Of a stretch of 64,000 bases of DNA, positions 36,964-45,842 are shown in pieces. A program made the translations under genes and the position numbers. The notes under the pieces were generated by a model. That model was not told the origin of the DNA. It ran no database searches and saw nothing but the letters and a program-made list of their open reading frames with translations. The first letter of the stretch is position 1. Each line of letters opens with the position of its first letter. Source of the stretch: Microbispora siamensis (GTDB lineage: Bacteria > Actinomycetota > Actinomycetes > Streptosporangiales > Streptosporangiaceae); assembly GCF_016863095.1 (NCBI RefSeq), contig NZ_BOOF01000036.1:58338-122337 (forward strand), given 5' to 3'.

Positions 36964-38348
36964 GGCGGCTGATGGCCGGACTCGCGGCCGTCGGAGCGCT
37001 GGCCGTGTTCCAGTCTCCCGTTCAGGCCCTGCCTCGTCCGGCGACGCCGGCTCCTCGATCGGACGAGTGGTGGTTCCCGCCATGGTCCATCCAGACGAAG
37101 GTGTGGCCGACCACCCGGGGACGGGGAGTCACCGTCGCCGTGGTGGACACCGGTGTCAGGCCCCTGCCCGAGATCGCCCGCGCACTGTTACCGGGGGGCG
37201 ACACGACGGGACACGGCACGGACGGCCACACCGACTTCAGCGACAATGGTCACGGCACCGGCATGGCGATCCTCATCGCCGGTCAGGGCGGCGGAACCAC
37301 CCATCTCGTCGGCATCGCGCCGGAGGCTCGGATCCTGCCGGTGGCCGTCACCGACGCGCCGACCTCGACGATCGAGTTCGAGACGTCACTGTCGCGGGGA
37401 ATCCGATTCGCGGCCGACCACGGCGCACAAGTGATCAACATCTCGCAGGCGGATCACAGCCTGGAGGTGTGCCCCTCTCAGGTGCGGGACGCGGTCGCCT
37501 ACGCCGTCGAGCACGACGTGGTCATCGTGGCCGGGGCGGGGAACGACGGCGACCACGGCAATCCGATCATGTTCCCGGCGTCGTGCCCGGGCGTCCTGTC
37601 CGTGGGGGCCACGGACGACCATTCACGGCCGTGGGAGAGCACGGAGTCGAACGAGTACGTGTCGGTGGCGGCACCCGGCGTCGACATCCCGGTGGCGAGC
37701 AAGAGCGAGAAGTACTCCTACCCCCACTCCAGCGGGACGAGCGACGCGACGGCGCTCGTGTCCGGGGCGGCCGCGCTCGTACGGGCGGCGAATCCGGCCA
37801 TGCCGGCGCGGGAGGTCGTCCGCCGTCTCATCGGCACGGCCCTGGACGTGGACACACCCGGCAAGGACGACCAGACCGGGTACGGCATCGTCCGGATCAA
37901 CCGGGCCATGCACCCGGACGCCTACCCCGTGCCGCCCGGCTCGCCGAATCCGCCTTACGAGCGGTTCGACCAATGGAAGCACCCTCGGACCACACCCACG
38001 GAGAGCGCGGAGCACACCTCTCAGGCCCCGGTGCGCGCGGAGAGGCCCGGGAAGGGCCTCAGCACCACCTTGGTGGTCCCCGTGCTGATCCTGGTTATCA
38101 TCGTCGTGTTCACCGTCGGCATTCTCGTCGGGCGGGTGACACGGCCTGCCAGGCCCGGGAACGGCCACCCGGACTTCCTCGGGAATCGGGGAGGACCGGC
38201 GGACGGTCCTCCCAGCGAGCCCCCGCCCGGACGGCGGTTCACCATGCCGCCCGCGCCGGACGCACCTTCCCACGAGCCGCCGAGGCGAGAACCCACCATG
38301 CCACCCGATGGGCCTCCCCAGGAGCCCGGAACTGCGAGCGAGCGATGA
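36960..38348 (+). CDS. Subtilisin-like serine protease, mycosin-like, membrane-anchored
   Basis: A 462-residue S8 protease. After a signal peptide (about residues 1-24, ending VQA) come the triad residues Asp63 in VVDTGVR, His98 in DNGHGTGMA and Ser260 in SSGTSDATA. A transmembrane helix lies at about residues 369-391, followed by a 70-residue Pro-rich cytoplasmic tail. This layout is that of mycosins of type VII secretion, except that the tail is longer. No other type VII genes are in the window. GTG start overlaps the methyltransferase stop, and its stop overlaps the SpoU-type gene. Confidence 0.85.
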   Translation: MRRLMAGLAAVGALAVFQSPVQALPRPATPAPRSDEWWFPPWSIQTKVWPTTRGRGVTVAVVDTGVRPLPEIARALLPGGDTTGHGTDGHTDFSDNGHGTGMAILIAGQGGGTTHLVGIAPEARILPVAVTDAPTSTIEFETSLSRGIRFAADHGAQVINISQADHSLEVCPSQVRDAVAYAVEHDVVIVAGAGNDGDHGNPIMFPASCPGVLSVGATDDHSRPWESTESNEYVSVAAPGVDIPVASKSEKYSYPHSSGTSDATALVSGAAALVRAANPAMPAREVVRRLIGTALDVDTPGKDDQTGYGIVRINRAMHPDAYPVPPGSPNPPYERFDQWKHPRTTPTESAEHTSQAPVRAERPGKGLSTTLVVPVLILVIIVVFTVGILVGRVTRPARPGNGHPDFLGNRGGPADGPPSEPPPGRRFTMPPAPDAPSHEPPRREPTMPPDGPPQEPGTASER

Positions 38349-38914
38349 CCGACGAGCGGCCGAAGAGCGGCTCCAACCCGCGCAGGCAGCTCAAGCCGAC
38401 CGACGTCAAGCGGCTCAACCGCACCTGGCGCCGCAACACCGAGGGCCGTCTCGCGCTGATCCTCGAATCGGTGACCGGCCCCTTCAACATCGGATCGATC
38501 TTCCGTACGGCCGCCGCCTTCGGCGCGGAGACGGTCTGGCTGGCCGGCAACGCCACCCCGCCCACCAACCCCAAGGCGCAGAAGACCGCGCTCGGCACCG
38601 ACCGGCTGGTCGAGTGGCACGAGCCGGTCCCGGTCGCCGAGGCCGTACGCGCCGCCAGGGAGGAGGGCTTCCGGGTGGTCGCCGTCGAACTGACCGGCGA
38701 CGCCGTTCCCCTGCACGAGGCCAAGCTCGACGGCGACGTCTGCCTGGTGCTCGGCAGCGAGGACCACGGCTGCTCCCCCGCCTGCCTGGAGGCGGCCGAC
38801 TCGGTGGCCTACATCCCCCAGGTCGGCAGGGTCGGATCGGTCAACGTGGCGGTCGCCGCGGCGATCGCCATGGCGGAGGCCAGGCGGCAGGAATGGGCGT
38901 CGCCCGCCGGGTAG
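38345..38914 (+). CDS. SpoU/TrmH-family RNA methyltransferase
   Basis: A 189-residue SPOUT-class enzyme for 2'-O-ribose methylation of RNA. Motif 1 is ILESVTGPFNIGSIFRTAAAFG, motif 2 LVLGSEDHGCSPACLE and motif 3 IPQVGRVGSVNVAVAAAIAM (given in part). The N-terminal basic stretch may bind RNA. The ATG overlaps the protease stop, so it is the third gene of a coupled unit. Confidence 0.9.
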   Translation: MTDERPKSGSNPRRQLKPTDVKRLNRTWRRNTEGRLALILESVTGPFNIGSIFRTAAAFGAETVWLAGNATPPTNPKAQKTALGTDRLVEWHEPVPVAEAVRAAREEGFRVVAVELTGDAVPLHEAKLDGDVCLVLGSEDHGCSPACLEAADSVAYIPQVGRVGSVNVAVAAAIAMAEARRQEWASPAG

Positions 38915-39045
38915 CCGCCCTATGGAAACAGCCCCGGCGGCCCGGCGGACACGGGGCGGACCGCGACACGCCGAAGCGGAACATCCACCCCGAAGATGAC
39001 AAGGGACTCTTGTGACGCAAATGTTCACCTTGCTGCGCTGACTGT

Positions 39046-39870
39046 ATGGCCGGAACCCGGCATACTCCTTTCGTGCATCGCCGTTTCGCGTTCCTCGACC
39101 ACCCCGGACCACTCGCCTTCGCGCACCGAGGCGGGGCGGCGGAGGCCCGCGAGAACACCATGGCCGCTTTCTCCCGGGCGGTCGAGCTCGGCTACACCTA
39201 CCTGGAGACCGACGCGCACGCGACCGCCGACGGCGTCCTGCTCGCGTTCCACGACCACACCCTCGACCGGGTCACCGACCGCACCGGCCGCATCTCGCGG
39301 TTGCCCTACCGCGAGGTGCGCAGGGCCAGGATCGGCGGGCGGCACGAGATCCCGCTGATGGAGGATCTGCTCGGCGCCTGGCCGGACGTGCGGTTCAACA
39401 TCGACGTCAAGGAGAGCGCCGCGATCGTGCCGCTGGCGCGGGCGATCCGCCGCACCCGCGCCTACGACCGGGTGTGCCTGACCTCGTTCTCCGACGCGCG
39501 GCTGGCCCGCGCCCGGCGTGCGATCGACCGGGAGGTCTGCTTCTCGCTCGGCCCGCGCGGCCTGGCCGCCCTGCGTACGGCCGCGATGGGCGGCGGGTAC
39601 GGCCGGCTGCTGTCCGGGCTGGCCCGGGCGGGGGTGCCGTGCGCGCAGGCGCCCATCGGGTTCCGCGGGCTGCGGGTGACCACCCGCGCCCTCGTGCGGA
39701 CCGCGCACGCGATCGGGATGCAGGTGCACGTGTGGACGGTGAACGACCCGGTGACGATGGCCCACCTGCTCGATCTCGGCGTCGACGGGATCATGACGGA
39801 CAACATCAGCGGGCTGCGTGACGTGCTCAAGTCACGCGGGCAGTGGCACCCCCGCCCGGCCGAGCCGTGA
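39046..39870 (+). CDS. Glycerophosphodiester phosphodiesterase
   Basis: A 274-residue GDPD-family enzyme: FAHRGGAAEARENT near the N-terminus (metal and catalytic His), then LETDAHATADGVLLAFHD with the metal ligands and second catalytic His, and FNIDVKE. It hydrolyses glycerophosphodiesters to glycerol-3-phosphate and an alcohol. No signal peptide, so cytoplasmic. ATG at 39046 has a poor ribosome site; GTG at 39073 is an alternative. Confidence 0.9.
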   Translation: MAGTRHTPFVHRRFAFLDHPGPLAFAHRGGAAEARENTMAAFSRAVELGYTYLETDAHATADGVLLAFHDHTLDRVTDRTGRISRLPYREVRRARIGGRHEIPLMEDLLGAWPDVRFNIDVKESAAIVPLARAIRRTRAYDRVCLTSFSDARLARARRAIDREVCFSLGPRGLAALRTAAMGGGYGRLLSGLARAGVPCAQAPIGFRGLRVTTRALVRTAHAIGMQVHVWTVNDPVTMAHLLDLGVDGIMTDNISGLRDVLKSRGQWHPRPAEP

Positions 39871-39939
39871 CCCCGCGCCATCCCGCCCGGCCCGGACCAC
39901 CCCGCCGAACCCGCTGAGCCTCTGCCGAATCCTGCCCCT

Positions 39940-39980
39940 TTGAAGCCAGGCCCCCGTTGAAGCCAGGCCCCCGTTGAAGC
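39940..39980. repeat. 17-bp tandem repeat, 2.4 copies
   Basis: TTGAAGCCAGGCCCCCG is repeated exactly twice head to tail, then its first 7 bases begin a third copy. Intergenic, 35 bases before the MFS gene start. No function evident. Confidence 0.85.
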
Positions 39981-40014
39981 CCCCGGCGACGCTCCACCCC
40001 CGTGAGGAGAGACC

Positions 40015-41364
40015 ATGACCGCTCCCCAGGTCGTCCACGAGGAGATCCCCGGCGCGCGGCGGCGCGAGCAACGCGGCTGGTACTGGTACGACTGGGCGGA
40101 CTCGGCGTTCCAGACGACGGTCCTGACCGTCTTCCTCGGGCCGTACCTGACGTCGATCGCCACGACGGCGGCGGGCGGCGAGGACGGCTTCGTGTCGTTC
40201 CTCGGCCTGGACCTGCGGCCGAAGGCGTACTTCACGGCCCTGGTGACGATCTCGGTGCTGCTGCAGATCGTGATCATGCCGATCGTCGGCGCCCTGGCCG
40301 ACCACACCGGACGCAAGAAGCAGATCCTGGGGGTCTTCGCCTACCTGGGCGCGGCGGCCACACTAGGCTTCTACCTCGTCTCCGGCGGCGGCTACCTGCT
40401 CGGCGGCGTGCTGTTCCTGGTCGCCAACGTGACCTTCGGCGCGGCGCGCGTGGTCTACGACTCCTTCCTGCCGCAGATCTCCGGCGCCGAGGAACGCGAC
40501 GCGATCTCCAGCAGGGGCTGGGGCTTCGGTTACCTCGGCGGTGGCCTGCTGCTCGCGCTCAACCTGGTGCTCTACCTGTCCGGCGCGGTCGAGGAGGGCC
40601 TGGCGGTCCGGGTGAGCCTGGCGTCGGCGGGCCTGTGGTGGGGCGCGTTCGCCCTGATCCCGATGCTGCGCCTGCGCAACCGGCGGGTGCCGGTCCACGA
40701 GGCGACCGCGGTCCGGGCCGCGGCCGGCAGCGTACGCCAGCTCGGCCGCACCCTCGCCGACCTGCGGCGTTACCCCCGTACGCTGCTGTTCCTCGCGGCC
40801 TACCTGATCTACAACGACGGCGTGCAGACGGTGATCGGGTTCTCCGCGACGTACGCCGACCAGGAGCTGGGGCTGAGCCAGACGCACCAGATCGGGGCGA
40901 TCCTCATGGTGCAGTTCATCGCCGTCGGCGGCGCACTCGGCCTCGCGCGGATCGCGGCCAGGATCGGCACCAAGCGCACGGTCCTGGCCAGCCTGGTCGT
41001 GTGGACCGCGGTGGTGGGCGTGGCCTACTTCCTGCAGAAGGGCGCGGCGGTCCAGTTCTACGCGATCGCCTTCGCCATCGCGATCGTCATGGGCGGCACG
41101 CAGGCGCTGTCGCGCTCGCTGTACTCCCTGGTGATCCCGCCCGGCCGGGAGGCGGAGTACTTCAGCCTCTACCAGATCAGCGACAAGGGCTCGGCGTTCC
41201 TCGGGTCGTTGGTGCTCACACTGGCGCTCCAGCTCACCGACAGCTATCGCACCGCGATCGTCTCGCTGATCGTGTTCTTCGTGATCGGGTTCGTGCTGCT
41301 CACCGTCGTCAACCTGCCCCGGGCCATCCGCGAGGCGGGGAACGAGGTGCCCGAGCACATCTGA
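40015..41364 (+). CDS. UMF1-type MFS transporter
   Basis: A 449-residue membrane protein with 12 predicted helices. The N-terminal QRGWYWYDWADSAFQTTVLT is the hallmark of the UMF1/Atg22-like subfamily, and DHTGRKKQIL is its loop 2-3 motif. Substrates of bacterial members are poorly known. GAGGAGAG precedes the ATG. Confidence 0.9.
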   Translation: MTAPQVVHEEIPGARRREQRGWYWYDWADSAFQTTVLTVFLGPYLTSIATTAAGGEDGFVSFLGLDLRPKAYFTALVTISVLLQIVIMPIVGALADHTGRKKQILGVFAYLGAAATLGFYLVSGGGYLLGGVLFLVANVTFGAARVVYDSFLPQISGAEERDAISSRGWGFGYLGGGLLLALNLVLYLSGAVEEGLAVRVSLASAGLWWGAFALIPMLRLRNRRVPVHEATAVRAAAGSVRQLGRTLADLRRYPRTLLFLAAYLIYNDGVQTVIGFSATYADQELGLSQTHQIGAILMVQFIAVGGALGLARIAARIGTKRTVLASLVVWTAVVGVAYFLQKGAAVQFYAIAFAIAIVMGGTQALSRSLYSLVIPPGREAEYFSLYQISDKGSAFLGSLVLTLALQLTDSYRTAIVSLIVFFVIGFVLLTVVNLPRAIREAGNEVPEHI

Positions 41365-41435
41365 GCGCCGCATGTCCGCCGGCCACATCTGAGACCAGTG
41401 GGACGGAAAAAGCGCGATTGGATCAGGTCTCGGCT

Positions 41436-41462
41436 GGGAATCCACACACGGTATCAGGCGTT
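41436..41462 (+). promoter_or_regulatory. SigR-type promoter of rbpA
   Basis: GGGAAT (41436-41441), exactly 18 bases, then GTT (41460-41462) match the thiol-stress sigma factor SigR consensus GGGAAT-N18-GTT. It lies 55 bases before the rbpA start. In Streptomyces coelicolor rbpA is a known SigR target, so the match is expected. Confidence 0.75.
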
Positions 41463-41517
41463 GTACGCGGTGGCGAACGAACCCCTCGAAGGCGGGGACC
41501 TCAGGAGGCTTAAAGAC

Positions 41518-41862
41518 ATGGGCGAGCGTGCACTTCGCGGTACCCGGCTCGGCGCGACCAGCTACGAGAACGACCGCAACACCGATCTGGCCCCGCGCCA
41601 GGAGGTGACCTACACGTGCCCCAAGGGCCATCTCACCACCGTCCCGCTCGCCGTCGAGGCCGAGATTCCCACGACCTGGGAGTGCCGTCACTGCGGCAGC
41701 CCGGCGCTGCGGGTGGACGCGGAGCAGCCCCAGCAGAAGAAGGCGAAGCCCCCGCGGACCCACTGGGACATGCTGCTGGAGCGTCGCTCGATCGAGGACC
41801 TCGAAGAGGTGCTGAACGAGCGTCTCGCCATTCTGCGCGAGCAGCGGCGCAAGAGCGCGTAG
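41518..41862 (+). CDS. rbpA: RNA polymerase-binding protein RbpA
   Basis: A 114-residue RbpA: LRGTRLGATSYENDRNTDLAPRQ at the N-terminus (given in part), the core domain and the C-terminal sigma-interacting helix PPRTHWDMLLERRSIEDLEE. It has the zinc-type cysteine set of Streptomyces RbpA: Cys34, His38, Cys56, Cys59, absent in the mycobacterial form. It binds the housekeeping sigma factor and stabilises open complexes. ATG at 41518 with AGGAGG at ideal distance; the frame is open further upstream (to 41398) but overlaps the promoter. Confidence 0.95.
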   Translation: MGERALRGTRLGATSYENDRNTDLAPRQEVTYTCPKGHLTTVPLAVEAEIPTTWECRHCGSPALRVDAEQPQQKKAKPPRTHWDMLLERRSIEDLEEVLNERLAILREQRRKSA

Positions 41863-41873
41863 GACGCCGATCA

Positions 41874-41914
41874 CGCCCCCGGCGGCCTGGAATCCCTCCA
41901 GGCCGCCGGGGGCG
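41874..41914. terminator. Bidirectional-type hairpin between rbpA and USP gene
   Basis: A perfect 18-bp stem starting CGCCCCCGGCGGCCTGGA with a 5-base loop ATCCC. It lies between two convergent genes and could stop transcription from both sides. No U-run. Confidence 0.8.
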
Positions 41915-41957
41915 TTCGCGTGTCCGGCCCGGCGAACGGGTCGTTCGATCCGTCCGC

Positions 41958-42818
41958 TCAGCCGGTCGGCGCGGGCGCGCGGACGACGGCCATGGGACAC
42001 GTCGCGTGGTGAAGCATCGCCTGGCAGACCGATCCGAGGACCAGGCCGCCGAACTCGCCGTGGCCCTGGGAGCCGATGACGAGCAGGTCGGCGCCCGCCG
42101 ACGCCTGCCGCACCACGTCCACCGGGTGGCCGCGGACGACCTCCTCGACGACCTTGACGTCGGGGTAGAGCTCACGGCGCCCGGCGAGAACCTCCCTGAC
42201 CATGCGCACCTCGACCTTCTCGTCGTCGAAGTCGTCGGGGAGCGGGGCGAAGCCGCCGCCCGCCTCCAGCGTGCTGTAGGCGTGCACCGCCCGCAGGCCC
42301 TCCCCGCGCAGCGCCGCCTCGGCGAAGGCGAAGTCGAGCACCTTGGCGCAGGCGGACGATCCGTCGATGCCCACCACGATCTCCGGGCGCGGCGCCGAGG
42401 GCACCTCCCGCACGACGACCACGTCGCACGGGGCGTGACCCGCCACGCCGTACGCGACCGAGCCGAGCAGCAGGCCGCGGAAGCCGCCGATCCCGTGGTT
42501 GCCGAGCACCAGGAGATCGGCGTCCACGGCCGCCTCGATGAGCGCCGGTCGCGGGTCGCCGGCGAGGATCGCGGTGTCGACCGGCACCCGGGGCGCCTCC
42601 GCGCGAACCCGCTCGGTGGCGGCGCCGAGCACGGCGGCGGCGCCGTCGCGCATCCACGCGGCGACGCTGGTGTACGGCCCCTGCCGCGCGGTCGAGCACG
42701 CCCATGCCGGGATGGCGTTGGCGATCCGCAGGGGGACGCCGCGCAGGTCGGCCTCCCGGGCCGCCCAGCAGGCGGCCTCCATGCCGGCGTGCGAGCCGTC
42801 GACACCCACCACGATCAT
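41958..42818 (-). CDS. Universal stress protein, tandem Usp domains
   Basis: A 286-residue protein with two Usp domains. Each begins with the ATP-binding strand (IVVGVDGS at residue 2 and IVVGIDGS near 147) and ends with the glycine loop (LVLGNHGIGGFRGLLLGSVA; LVIGSQGHGEFGGLVLGSV). The complete G-x2-G-x9-G-S pattern in both suggests ATP binding. Cytoplasmic stress or dormancy role by family. Confidence 0.95.
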   Translation of the reverse strand: MIVVGVDGSHAGMEAACWAAREADLRGVPLRIANAIPAWACSTARQGPYTSVAAWMRDGAAAVLGAATERVRAEAPRVPVDTAILAGDPRPALIEAAVDADLLVLGNHGIGGFRGLLLGSVAYGVAGHAPCDVVVVREVPSAPRPEIVVGIDGSSACAKVLDFAFAEAALRGEGLRAVHAYSTLEAGGGFAPLPDDFDDEKVEVRMVREVLAGRRELYPDVKVVEEVVRGHPVDVVRQASAGADLLVIGSQGHGEFGGLVLGSVCQAMLHHATCPMAVVRAPAPTG

Positions 42819-42920
42819 GACGCCCTCCCCTCGGCCGGTCCTCCCATCAGACCGTTCCCCCGGCGGGGCGTGCGAGCGCCGCCGAAGGTCCCGCCGGGAC
42901 GGGACCTCCGGCCCCCACTC

Positions 42921-45077
42921 CTACAACAGGGCGTGCTCCGGGGAGGCGGCGCGGGCCGTGAGGTGGTGGCGCAGGCGCTCGCCCTCGACGTCGAGGTCGG
43001 GCAGCGCCCGGTCCAGGGCGCGGGGCAGCCACCAGGCGGCGCGGCCGAGCATGGACATCACGGCGGGGACGAGGGTCATACGCACCACGAAGGCGTCGAC
43101 GAGCACTCCGACGGCCAGCGCGAAGCCCATCGACTTGATGATCGGGTCGTTCATGAACACGAACCCGCCGAACACGGCCGTCATGATCAGCGCCGCGGCG
43201 GTGACGACCCGCGCGTTGTGCCCCATGCCGTTGATCGTCGCCTGGCGGGGAGTGTCGCCGTGCACGTAGTCCTCGCGCATCCGCGAGACCAGGAACACCT
43301 CGTAGTCCATGGCCAGGCCGAACAGGATGCCGATGAGCAGGATCGGCAGGAAGCTCACCAGCGGGCCCGGCACGTCCACGCCCAGCAGGCCGGCCAGGTG
43401 ACCCTCCTGGAAGATCGCCACGGTGATGCCGAAGGTCGAGCCGACGGTGAGCAGGAAGCCCAGCGCCGCCTTGACCGGGACCAGGATCGAGCGGAAGACG
43501 AGCATGAGCAGCAGCACCGACAGGCCGACCACCAGCAGCAGGTACACCGGCATGGCGTCGGCGAGCTTGTCGGAGACGTCGATGCCCACGGCCGTGGCGC
43601 CGGTGACGGCGATCTCGGCGCCGCCGATCGCGGCGACCTTGGCGCGGATGGCGTGGACGGCGTCCTCGGTGGCCGCGGCGGTGGGCCCGGCCTTGGGGAT
43701 GATGGTCAGCAGCGCGGTGGTGCCCGCGGCGTTGGGCTGCGGCGGTGCCACGGCCAGCACGCCGGGGGTCTGCTGGATCAAGCGGGCGGCCTCACCGGCG
43801 GCGGCGGTCGTCGCCGCGCGGTCGGCGGCGGTGACCACGGCGATCAGGCGGGCGTTGAAGCCCTCGCCGAATCCCTCGCTGGTCAGGTCGTAGGCCTCGC
43901 GGGCCGGGGTGCCGGGGGCCGCGGTGCCGGCGTCGGGCAGAGCCAGCCGCAGGTCCTGGGCCGGCAGCGTGAGCGCGCCGAGGGCGAGGACCCCGGCCAG
44001 CAGGATCGGCACGCGCAGCCGGGTGACCACCCGCCCCCACGTGTAGCCGAAACCCCGGCCGCCCGCGCTCGCGTTCTCACCGGTGCGCTGCTTGCGGGGC
44101 AGCACCCGGGCTCCGGCGTACGACAGGAAGGCGGGCAGCAGCGTGAGGGCGACCAGCACGGCGACGGCCACGGTGCCGGCGGCGGCCAGGCCCATCACGC
44201 TCAGGAACGGGATGCCGACCACCGACAGACCTGCGAGCGCGATGACCACGGTGGCCCCGGCGAACACGACCGCGGATCCGGCGGTGCCGACCGCCCGGCC
44301 CGCGGCATCCTCCGGCGCCACGCCCTCGGCCAGGAACTGGCGGTAGCGGGAGGTGATGAACAACGAGTAGTCGATGCCCACGGCCAGGCCCAGCATTAGC
44401 GCGAGCACCGGCGTGACGGAGGTCAGTTCGACGAGGCCGCTGAGCGCGAACAGCCCGCCCATGCCGGCCCCCACGCCGATCAGGGCGTTCAGCAGGGTCA
44501 TGCCGGCGGCCACCAGCGAGCCGAAGGTGACGATCAGCACCACCGCGGCGATCACGACGCCGATGCCTTCCGACCCGCCCACTTCCGGCGCGGCGTTCAG
44601 GATCTCGCCGCCGTGCTCGACCCGCAGCCCGGCCACCGAGGAGCCGGCCTTCAGGTACGCCGCGCGCTGGGCCTCTGTCACGTCCTTGAGCCCGCGGTCG
44701 AACTGCACCTGGACCAGGGCGTAGCGGCCGTCGGCGGAGACCGAGCCGACCCGGAACGGATCCATGGCGGCGACGACGCCGGGGACGGCGGCGGCCTCCT
44801 TCACCACGGGCGCGACCGCGGCGGCGTCCAGCTTCCTGCCCTGCGGAGCGGCGACGACGATGGTGCCGGTGGCACCGCTGGCCTGCGGGAACTCCTTGGC
44901 CAGGGCGTCCAGCGCCCGCTGCGACTCGGTGCCGGGCATGGCGAACTTGTCGCCGGTCGGGCCGTGGAAGGCCGCGGCGGCCAGGCCCAGGACCACGAGC
45001 AGCAGCAGCCACACGGCGACCACGCGCCCGCGTCTGCGGAAGGAGAACCGGCCCAGCCGGTACAGCAGGGTTGCCAA
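42921..45077 (-). CDS. MMPL-family transporter
   Basis: A 718-residue RND-type exporter with 12 predicted helices in two halves, each preceded by a large outer loop. LAVGIDYSLFITSRYR and FGLAMDYEVFLVSRMRE are the proton-relay segments of TM4 and TM10 with the expected Asp-Tyr pairs. Family members export lipids or siderophores. The start seems to be TTG at 45077. It follows a TetR gene by 23 bases on the same strand and is presumably controlled by it. Confidence 0.9.
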   Translation of the reverse strand: MATLLYRLGRFSFRRRGRVVAVWLLLLVVLGLAAAAFHGPTGDKFAMPGTESQRALDALAKEFPQASGATGTIVVAAPQGRKLDAAAVAPVVKEAAAVPGVVAAMDPFRVGSVSADGRYALVQVQFDRGLKDVTEAQRAAYLKAGSSVAGLRVEHGGEILNAAPEVGGSEGIGVVIAAVVLIVTFGSLVAAGMTLLNALIGVGAGMGGLFALSGLVELTSVTPVLALMLGLAVGIDYSLFITSRYRQFLAEGVAPEDAAGRAVGTAGSAVVFAGATVVIALAGLSVVGIPFLSVMGLAAAGTVAVAVLVALTLLPAFLSYAGARVLPRKQRTGENASAGGRGFGYTWGRVVTRLRVPILLAGVLALGALTLPAQDLRLALPDAGTAAPGTPAREAYDLTSEGFGEGFNARLIAVVTAADRAATTAAAGEAARLIQQTPGVLAVAPPQPNAAGTTALLTIIPKAGPTAAATEDAVHAIRAKVAAIGGAEIAVTGATAVGIDVSDKLADAMPVYLLLVVGLSVLLLMLVFRSILVPVKAALGFLLTVGSTFGITVAIFQEGHLAGLLGVDVPGPLVSFLPILLIGILFGLAMDYEVFLVSRMREDYVHGDTPRQATINGMGHNARVVTAAALIMTAVFGGFVFMNDPIIKSMGFALAVGVLVDAFVVRMTLVPAVMSMLGRAAWWLPRALDRALPDLDVEGERLRHHLTARAASPEHALL

Positions 45078-45100
45078 AGCAGATCTCTTTCTTCGGGAGG

Positions 45101-45649
45101 TCAGTCGGTCTGCAGACCGAGCGTGCGCAACGCACCGCGGGTCAGCTCCGCGCGCAGCGTCTCCTCGGGGAGCGCGAGCTCGCCGGCGCTGGTCAGGATG
45201 ATCCCCAGCATCGCCATCCAGGCCCAGACCCGGGCCTGGGGGGCGGCCGAGCGGCCGGACAGGGCGTCCGTCAGCCGCCCGGTGATGCCGTCCACGTCGG
45301 GCAGCTCCGGCCGGCAGATCAGCGCGTCCACGTCCTGCAGGAGGATCTTCACCTGCAGCCGGAAGCGCAGGGACAGGTCGACGAGCCCGGCGACGGCGGC
45401 ACGAGCGGCCTCCTCGCCGTCGAGCCCGGCGAGCCGCCCTTCCAGCTCGGCGAACTCCGGCCCCACGGGCGCCAGCAGCTCGGTCAATATCGCGTCCTTG
45501 TTCGTGAAGTGGTAGAGCAAGGACGCCTTGGAGCAGCCCGCGTCCGTGGCGATGTCCTGCAGGGAGGTGCCGCGGAAGCCGTGGGCGGCGAACAGCCGCA
45601 GGGCCGAGTCCAGGATGTCCGCGCGCATGGTGGTTGCGGAACGTGCCAT
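45101..45649 (-). CDS. TetR-family regulator of the MMPL transporter
   Basis: A 182-residue TetR protein. The helix-turn-helix is FRGTSLQDIATDAGCSKASLLYHF (in part), residues about 23-46. The remainder is an all-helical ligand-binding domain. First gene of a two-gene unit with the MMPL transporter, and preceded by a repeated operator at 45664-45696. Confidence 0.9.
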   Translation of the reverse strand: MARSATTMRADILDSALRLFAAHGFRGTSLQDIATDAGCSKASLLYHFTNKDAILTELLAPVGPEFAELEGRLAGLDGEEAARAAVAGLVDLSLRFRLQVKILLQDVDALICRPELPDVDGITGRLTDALSGRSAAPQARVWAWMAMLGIILTSAGELALPEETLRAELTRGALRTLGLQTD

Positions 45650-45663
45650 GCGGACACCCTAGC

Positions 45664-45696
45664 TGACCGATCGGCCAGAATTTGACCGATCGGCCA
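45664..45696. promoter_or_regulatory. Double TetR operator before the TetR-MMPL operon
   Basis: TGACCGATCGGCCA occurs twice (45664-45677 and 45683-45696), 19 bases apart; each copy is itself a near-palindrome around CCGATCGG. They start 14 bases upstream of the tetR start codon. Typical of autoregulated TetR repressors. Confidence 0.75.
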
Positions 45697-45793
45697 GTGA
45701 AAGGGGTCTAGTGACCGGGTTCACACGCAGAGGGCGAGCCCGGAATCCAGCCGTAGGCTGCGAGGGCGCCGCCGACGGCGGCACATAATGCGA

Positions 45794-45819
45794 AGGCCCG
45801 GCCTGGGAAGGCCGGGCCT
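45794..45819 (-). terminator. Hairpin downstream of SDR gene
   Basis: An 11-bp perfect stem (AGGCCCGGCCT with AGGCCGGGCCT) and a GGGA loop, 68 bases after the SDR stop on the minus strand. No U-run. Confidence 0.6.
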
Positions 45820-45842
45820 GGGCGCGGGCGGACCGTGCCGCA

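Noticed and set aside
41616..44399. 927-codon plus-strand open frame opposite the USP and MMPL genes
   Set aside because: Low-complexity Gly/His/Asp-rich translation with no domain; the minus strand encodes recognised families.
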